From: JBDSTZ01 sp039927975
GTDB lineage: Bacteria; Pseudomonadota; Gammaproteobacteria; Burkholderiales; Burkholderiaceae_D
Direction of reading: 5' to 3'
DNA length: 6,738 nucleotides
Assembly (NCBI GenBank): GCA_039927975.1
Contig: JBDSTZ010000169.1
Coordinates: 1-6,738, forward strand
Below are positions 1 through 6,738 of the stretch, in pieces. The notes beneath the pieces were generated by a model. That model had not been told where the DNA came from, ran no database searches, and saw nothing but the letters and a program-made list of their open reading frames with translations. Each line of letters opens with the position of its first letter. Positions within the stretch are counted from its first letter, which is position 1. The translations under genes were made by a program, and so were the position numbers.

Positions 1-1562
1 GGCACGCTGCCGGCAAACACGGCATTGGGATTGGTCTTGGTGTTGTCCGCCACAAAGTTCACGACATCGATAAAGGCTTCGCGTGCCGCTTTGAGCCGCT
101 TGGCTACGGCCACGGCGTCGGCACTGCCATTCTTGATCAGCATGGCCTCGGTCGCTTCAATCTGCGCCGCCAGTGCCTTGGCGTTCTGCCCCCCATCACG
201 CGCCGTCTTGCGCCCAACCAAATCATTGGCCTGGATGGCCGTGGTGCCTTCGTAGATGGTGAGAATCTTGGCGTCACGGTAATACTGCGCGGCCCCGGTT
301 TCTTCGATAAAGCCCATGCCGCCATGCACTTGTACGCCGTCACGCGCGACGTCCTGCGCCATTTCGGTGGACCAGCCCTTGATGACGGGGACGAGGTATT
401 CGTACAGCGCCAGGTTATCGGCACGGACCGCCGCGTCGGGGTGGTGGTGCGCGAGGTCGGACATGCCGGCGCCGACGTAAGCGAGCGCGCGCGCCGCTTC
501 GACCTGGGCGCGCATCGACATGAGCATGCGCCGCACGTCGGGATGGCGGATGATCGCCACGGGACCTGTCGAACCGGCCAGGTCGCGCGACTGCACGCGG
601 TCGCGTGCGAAGGCCACCGCCTGCTGGCAGGCGGTGTCGGCCAGGCCGATGCCCTGCAGGCCGACGCCGAAGCGCGCAGCGTTCATCATGATGAACATGT
701 ATTCGAGGCCGCGGTTCTCCTCGCCCACCAGGGTGCCGATAGCGCCGCCGTGATCGCCGAACTGCAGCACCGCCGTCGGACTGGCCTTGATGCCCAGCTT
801 GTGCTCAATCGAGACGCAATGGGCGTCGTTGCGCGCGCCGAGCGAGCCGTCGGCATTGACCAGGAATTTGGGAACGATGAACAGCGAGATGCCCTTCACG
901 CCGGGCGGCGCGTCGGGCGTGCGGGCCAGCACCAGATGGACGATGTTCTCGGCCATGTCATGCTCGCCGTAGGTGATGAAGATCTTGGTGCCGAACACCT
1001 TGTAGGTGCCGTCGCCCTGCGGTTCGGCGCGCGTGCGCACGGCCGCCAGATCGGAGCCGGCCTGCGGCTCCGTCAGGTTCATGGTGCCGGTCCACTTGCC
1101 TGAGATGAGCGGCTCCAGGTATAGCGCCTTTTGGGCGTCGGAGCCGGCCGTCAGCAGCGCTTCGATCGCGCCGTCCGACAGCAGCGCCACCAGCGCGAAG
1201 GAAATGCTGGCCCCGTTGAGCATCTCGATGCAGGGCGTGGCGAGCAGCTTGGGTAAGCCTTGTCCGCCGAATTCGGCGGGGTGCTGCACGCCCTGCCAGC
1301 CGGCGTCGGCGAAGCCCTTGAAGGCCTCGCGAAAGCCCTTGGCGGTCGTCACCTGGCCGTCATGGAAGAAGCTCGGCTCCTTGTCGCTCGCGTGGTTGAG
1401 CGGCGCCACCACCGCGCTGCAGAACTTGGCGTTCTCTTCGAGGACCGCCTCGACGGTGTCGGCGCTGGCGTCCTCGCAACCGGGCAGCTGGCTGATCTCC
1501 CCCATCCCGGCCAGTTCGTTCATCACGAACAACATGTCTTTCAGTGGTGCCTGGTAGGTCAT
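1..1562 (-). CDS. Acyl-CoA dehydrogenase, long form with extended C-terminus (3' end cut by window edge)
   Basis: FAD-dependent dehydrogenase that forms a 2,3-double bond in an acyl-CoA and gives electrons to ETF, encoded by the two genes just upstream. The reading frame runs without a stop from ATG at 1562 to the left edge, giving 520 residues. Residues 1-33 (MTYQAPLKDMLFVMNELAG...) resemble the short N-terminal domain of this subfamily. NLTEPQAGSD at 162-171 is the FAD/substrate signature. QVHGGMGF at 411-418 is the second signature region. IYEGTTAIQ contains the probable catalytic base Glu438. The family is usually about 590-600 residues, so roughly 75 are missing, within the C-terminal extension. 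GGGAG at 1569-1573 lies 6 nt before the start. Only 50 bases without a terminator separate it from etfA, so cotranscription is likely. Automatic pipelines often label this subfamily DmdC (3-methylmercaptopropionyl-CoA dehydrogenase) or FadE-like. The sequence does not settle the substrate; a general acyl-CoA role is my inference. Confidence 0.95.
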   Translation of the reverse strand, partial: MTYQAPLKDMLFVMNELAGMGEISQLPGCEDASADTVEAVLEENAKFCSAVVAPLNHASDKEPSFFHDGQVTTAKGFREAFKGFADAGWQGVQHPAEFGGQGLPKLLATPCIEMLNGASISFALVALLSDGAIEALLTAGSDAQKALYLEPLISGKWTGTMNLTEPQAGSDLAAVRTRAEPQGDGTYKVFGTKIFITYGEHDMAENIVHLVLARTPDAPPGVKGISLFIVPKFLVNADGSLGARNDAHCVSIEHKLGIKASPTAVLQFGDHGGAIGTLVGEENRGLEYMFIMMNAARFGVGLQGIGLADTACQQAVAFARDRVQSRDLAGSTGPVAIIRHPDVRRMLMSMRAQVEAARALAYVGAGMSDLAHHHPDAAVRADNLALYEYLVPVIKGWSTEMAQDVARDGVQVHGGMGFIEETGAAQYYRDAKILTIYEGTTAIQANDLVGRKTARDGGQNAKALAAQIEATEAMLIKNGSADAVAVAKRLKAAREAFIDVVNFVADNTKTNPNAVFAGSV

Positions 1563-1612
1563 GTCCTGCTCCCGGATGGTGGAGGTGAAACGGCGCTAAC
1601 TAACTAGGAACA

Positions 1613-2545
<933 letters not shown>

Positions 2546-2576
2546 GATGGATTCCTGTTTTTTATCGGTTCATGTG

Positions 2577-2595
2577 GACGGGCGCCAGGCCCGTC
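2577..2595 (-). other. Hairpin in the etfB-etfA intercistronic gap
   Basis: A perfect inverted repeat, GACGGGC (2577-2583) and GCCCGTC (2589-2595), with a 5-base loop, lies in the 87-base gap between etfB and etfA. No T-run follows on the minus strand; the bases after it read CACATGAACC, and the A-run further on precedes the etfA ribosome site. It therefore does not look like an intrinsic terminator. Such hairpins between cistrons can protect or process mRNA ends or tune the ratio of two subunits, but that role is inference here. Confidence 0.45.
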
Positions 2596-2632
2596 GCGCG
2601 GATTCAAGCGTGGCGTGCGGCGACAGGCGCGG

Positions 2633-3382
2633 TCAGATGACCTTCGCTTCGGTGCGCAGCTTGGCCACCAGGGTCGCGACGTCCGGCACGATCACGCCGG
2701 CTGAACGTTTTGCCGGCTCGACCACTTTCAGGGTCTTGAGGCGCGGGGTCACGTCGACGCCGAGATCTTCGGGCTTGACGATTTCCAGCGGCTTCTTCTT
2801 CGCCTTCATGATGTTCGGCAGCGTGACGTAGCGCGGCTCGTTCAGGCGCAGGTCGGTGGTGATGATGGCCGGCAGCGTGAGCGCCAGGGTTTCGAGTCCG
2901 CCGTCGACTTCGCGCGTGACGGTGACCTTGCCTTCTTCGAGCACCACTTTGGAGGCGAAGGTCGCCTGCGGCCAGCCGAGCAAGGCGGCGAGCATCTGGC
3001 CGGTCTGGTTGGAGTCGTCGTCGATCGCCTGCTTGCCGAGGATGATCAGCTGCGGCTGCTCCTTGTCGGCCAGCGCCTTGATCAGCTTTGCCACGCCAAG
3101 CGGCTCGAGCTCGACGCCGGTTTCGACCAGGATCGCGCGGTCGGCGCCAATCGCCATCCCGGTGCGCAGGGTTTCCTGGGCCTGGATCACGCCGCACGAC
3201 ACGGCCACCACTTCGGTCACCTTGCCCGACTCCTTCAGACGCATCGCTTCTTCCAGCGCGATTTCGTCGAAGGGATTCATCGACATCTTGACGTTGGCGA
3301 TATCGACGCCGCTGCCATCGGACTTGACGCGGACCTTGACGTTGTAGTCGACCACGCGCTTGACGGGAACCAGGACTTTCAT
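2633..3382 (-). CDS. etfB: Electron transfer flavoprotein subunit beta
   Basis: The 249-residue partner of EtfA. It binds AMP and carries the loop that docks ETF onto acyl-CoA dehydrogenases. It begins MKVLVPVKRVVDYNVKVRVK, standard for the family. Conserved NPFDEIALEEA (36-46) and GKQAIDDDSNQTGQ (116-129) form the AMP-site region. The ETF-beta PROSITE-type signature spans about 154-174 (VTREVDGG through LPAIIT). The recognition loop RYVTLPNIMKAKKK (184-197) keeps the leucine equivalent to human Leu195 (here Leu188) and the lysines that are methylated in the human protein. I chose ATG 3382 because it has AAGGA 5 nt upstream and gives the usual length. The frame stays open to an ATG at 3484, but that start would add 34 unfamiliar residues and cover the promoter. 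It is the first gene of the etfB-etfA-acyl-CoA dehydrogenase unit. Confidence 0.98.
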   Translation of the reverse strand: MKVLVPVKRVVDYNVKVRVKSDGSGVDIANVKMSMNPFDEIALEEAMRLKESGKVTEVVAVSCGVIQAQETLRTGMAIGADRAILVETGVELEPLGVAKLIKALADKEQPQLIILGKQAIDDDSNQTGQMLAALLGWPQATFASKVVLEEGKVTVTREVDGGLETLALTLPAIITTDLRLNEPRYVTLPNIMKAKKKPLEIVKPEDLGVDVTPRLKTLKVVEPAKRSAGVIVPDVATLVAKLRTEAKVI

Positions 3383-3387
3383 AGCTA

Positions 3388-3392
3388 TCCTT
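3388..3392 (-). promoter_or_regulatory. etfB ribosome binding site
   Basis: AAGGA on the minus strand, 5 nt before ATG 3382. It decides the etfB start in favour of the 249-residue protein over the longer in-frame ORF beginning at 3484. Confidence 0.8.
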
Positions 3393-3397
3393 TGGGA

Positions 3398-3409
3398 TGA
3401 GTGAGTGAG
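3398..3409. repeat. Three tandem TGAG copies in the etfB leader
   Basis: The plus strand reads TGAGTGAGTGAG, so the etfB mRNA leader carries CUCACUCACUCA shortly upstream of its ribosome binding site. It is an unstructured, pyrimidine-rich microrepeat. No function is evident; it could be a target for an sRNA or Hfq, or chance. Confidence 0.5.
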
Positions 3410-3454
3410 GGACTGCCTTAACACGCGTATCGCGGCCTGGCCGAAGTGGCCTAG

Positions 3455-3484
3455 ATTATAAGAGAAAACCGCCCCCGAGACCAA
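3455..3484 (-). promoter_or_regulatory. Probable sigma70 promoter of etfB-etfA-acyl-CoA dehydrogenase
   Basis: On the minus strand a perfect -10 box TATAAT occupies 3455-3460. A weak -35 candidate TTGGTC (3 of 6 matches to TTGACA) lies at 3479-3484, with an 18-base spacer. Transcription should start near 3448, giving a leader of about 65 nt before etfB. The poor -35 suggests that the promoter depends on an activator or is tuned by a regulator, which fits the palindrome 6 bases further upstream. Confidence 0.7.
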
Positions 3485-3490
3485 ATTAAA

Positions 3491-3502
3491 GCACGATCGT
3501 GC
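3491..3502. promoter_or_regulatory. Perfect 12-base palindrome, candidate operator of the etf unit
   Basis: GCACGATCGTGC is its own reverse complement. It sits between the tusA terminator and the etf promoter, 6 bases upstream of the -35 candidate and centred about 48-49 bases before the predicted transcription start. A GC-ended palindrome flanked by AT-rich sequence (AAATTAAA on one side, GATTT on the other) suits a dimeric TetR-type regulator. Betaproteobacterial fatty-acid regulators of that family, such as FadP or PsrA, are known to control etf and acd genes. I cannot recall their consensus well enough to assign this site. Confidence 0.5.
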
Positions 3503-3517
3503 GATTTCAGTCTAGAG

Positions 3518-3539
3518 CTTGCCTTCTAAATATGGCAAG
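3518..3539. repeat. Inverted repeat with AT-rich spacer upstream of the etf promoter
   Basis: The plus strand has CTTGCC (3518-3523) and GGCAAG (3534-3539), exact reverse complements separated by 10 AT-rich bases. It lies between the tusA terminator and the 12-base palindrome, roughly 70-90 bases before the predicted etf start. It may be a second protein-binding site or a small hairpin in tusA read-through RNA. Six-base arms can arise by chance. Confidence 0.35.
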
Positions 3540-3558
3540 GGCACGAAAGAGGGAGCGG

Positions 3559-3586
3559 AAAACGCGCGCGGCCAGCAGACCGCGCG
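3559..3586 (-). terminator. Rho-independent terminator of the tusA-like gene
   Basis: Eleven bases after the tusA stop, the minus strand has a perfect 7-bp GC-only stem, CGCGCGG (3586-3580) with CCGCGCG (3571-3565). The loop is 8 bases, and two bases after the stem comes TTTT (3562-3559). The T-run is short, so termination may be incomplete. Its position separates tusA from the etf promoter and supports two transcription units. Confidence 0.7.
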
Positions 3587-3597
3587 ACTAGGAAATG

Positions 3598-3855
3598 TTA
3601 TTTGCGGCGCATCAGAAAGACAAATTCGCGGCCGTTCTGGGTGTGCGAGAGCAGCGCGTTGCCAGTTTGCTTGGCGAACGCCTGGAAATCCCGTACCGAA
3701 CCGGTGTCGGTTGCCACGATGCGCAGAACCTCGCCCGTTTCCATCTCGGCCAAGGCCTTCTTGGCCTTGAGAATGGGAAGGGGACAGTTCAAACCACGCG
3801 CGTCGAGATCTTTCTGAAATTCCATGATATCAGTGTCGAAAGTTGTGTCGCTCAT
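3598..3855 (-). CDS. TusA/SirA-family sulfur carrier protein
   Basis: An 85-residue cytoplasmic protein of the TusA family. The family fold is a small alpha-beta sandwich whose conserved cysteine carries persulfide sulfur. The motif ARGLNCPLPILKAKKAL (19-35) contains the signature CPxP with Cys24, and DTGSVRDFQAFAKQTGN (50-66) is the conserved second half. In E. coli, TusA relays sulfur for 2-thiouridine in tRNA; many other members serve other sulfur-transfer pathways, so the exact partner here is unknown. ATG 3855 is preceded by a weak TAGG 6 nt upstream. An in-frame Met11 at 3825 would give 75 residues, near the family's usual length, but I see no ribosome site before it. It follows alaS across a 281-base gap with its own promoter and is closed by a terminator, so it is probably monocistronic. 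tusA is a reasonable but unproven symbol. Confidence 0.9.
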   Translation of the reverse strand: MSDTTFDTDIMEFQKDLDARGLNCPLPILKAKKALAEMETGEVLRIVATDTGSVRDFQAFAKQTGNALLSHTQNGREFVFLMRRK

Positions 3856-3893
3856 CGCATGCCTAATTGGGTCGTTGTGCTCATGAACCTCAT
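3852..3893 (-). CDS. Possible 13-codon leader ORF overlapping the tusA start
   Basis: ATG at 3893 opens a frame encoding MRFMSTTTQLGMR and ends in a TGA that overlaps the tusA ATG as ATGA, an arrangement typical of translational coupling. GGAG at 3898-3901 lies 4 nt before the ATG, stronger than the site in front of tusA itself but slightly close. An internal Met at 3884 is an alternative start. The peptide has no run of one amino acid and no cysteine, so it does not resemble a classical attenuator. A 13-codon ORF can easily occur by chance. Confidence 0.25.
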   Translation of the reverse strand: MRFMSTTTQLGMR

Positions 3894-4136
3894 ACTACTC
3901 CAAAAACATAAATATGACGCACCGCACCAAAATATATTCAAATCGTTGCATAATCACAACCACAATAGACGGTTTGTAATGTTTATCCACTACAGCACGC
4001 GCATTGCGTTGTCACCCAGGCAGCATTATGAAATCGATATCACAAGCGACCGCCTGACTGGCCCTATTCACGCGTCGCAGTGCAGCAATCGGCGGCCTCA
4101 CGGCGCCCACCGCCACACCGTATTAACGCTTGAGGA
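3856..4136. other. alaS-tusA intergenic region
   Basis: These 281 bases hold no convincing full-length gene. The part next to alaS is GC-rich and can fold (GGCGG at 4091-4095 pairs with CCGCC at 4110-4114), but no T-run follows, so alaS may end by Rho or beyond this point. The part around 3880-3990 is clearly AT-rich compared with everything else in the window and carries the tusA promoter. A plus-strand frame crosses the region but begins antisense inside tusA and resembles no family I know. Confidence 0.6.
3931..3959 (-). promoter_or_regulatory. Probable sigma70 promoter of the tusA-like gene
   Basis: On the minus strand TTGTGA (3959-3954, 4 of 6 matches to TTGACA) and TATATT (3936-3931, 5 of 6 matches to TATAAT) are separated by exactly 17 bases in an AT-rich stretch. 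Transcription should start near 3924, giving a leader of about 69 nt that includes the possible leader ORF. Confidence 0.6.

Positions 4137-6738
<2,602 letters not shown>

Noticed and set aside
324..1607. Several plus-strand open frames opposite the acyl-CoA dehydrogenase gene
   Set aside because: The minus-strand gene has clear family motifs across the whole stretch; the plus-strand frames are shadows of high GC at third positions.
1563..1612. A separate promoter for the acyl-CoA dehydrogenase
   Set aside because: The 50-base gap shows no convincing -35/-10 pair and no terminator after etfA, so cotranscription is simpler.
3423..3450. Short dyads in the etfB leader (CGCGTATCGCG at 3424-3434, GGCC repeats at 3438-3451) as a riboswitch
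   Set aside because: The stems are only 4 bp and the leader is about 65 nt with no recognisable riboswitch core.
2633..3484. Longer etfB start at 3484 giving 283 residues
   Set aside because: The extra 34 residues do not resemble ETF-beta, the extension would span the TATAAT promoter box, and a good ribosome site precedes ATG 3382.
4091..4120. GC-rich fold just after the alaS stop as an intrinsic terminator
   Set aside because: The possible stems are short or need wobble pairs and no T-run follows on the minus strand.

Overview
The window is ordinary, GC-rich chromosomal DNA from a betaproteobacterium. The five protein sequences and their arrangement look like Burkholderiales, most likely Oxalobacteraceae (Massilia, Janthinobacterium or Duganella type). 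That placement comes from remembered family resemblance, not from a search. All convincing genes lie on the minus strand, so they are transcribed from the right edge toward the left: alaS, a tusA-like gene, etfB, etfA and an acyl-CoA dehydrogenase gene. I see no mobile element, CRISPR array, RNA gene or phage gene, and codon use looks uniform across the genes.

Right part (4137-6738): alanyl-tRNA synthetase, lacking only its first few residues. Next comes a 281-base gap that is AT-rich around 3880-3990. It holds a good sigma70-type promoter and a possible 13-codon leader ORF in front of the tusA-like gene (3598-3855). A GC-rich hairpin followed by TTTT then ends that transcript.

Left part (1-3560): a second transcription unit, etfB-etfA-acyl-CoA dehydrogenase. 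Its control region has a perfect TATAAT -10 box, a perfect 12-base palindrome just upstream of the -35 region, and a further inverted repeat upstream of that. EtfB and EtfA form the electron transfer flavoprotein. The acyl-CoA dehydrogenase (cut by the left edge after 520 residues) oxidises an acyl-CoA and passes electrons to that flavoprotein, which normally feeds the quinone pool through ETF:quinone oxidoreductase, not present here. The unit is therefore a fatty-acid or related acyl-CoA oxidation module.

I did not find a new biological system. The points most worth a second look are regulatory: the palindrome at the etf promoter, the leader ORF overlapping the tusA start, and the hairpin between etfB and etfA.
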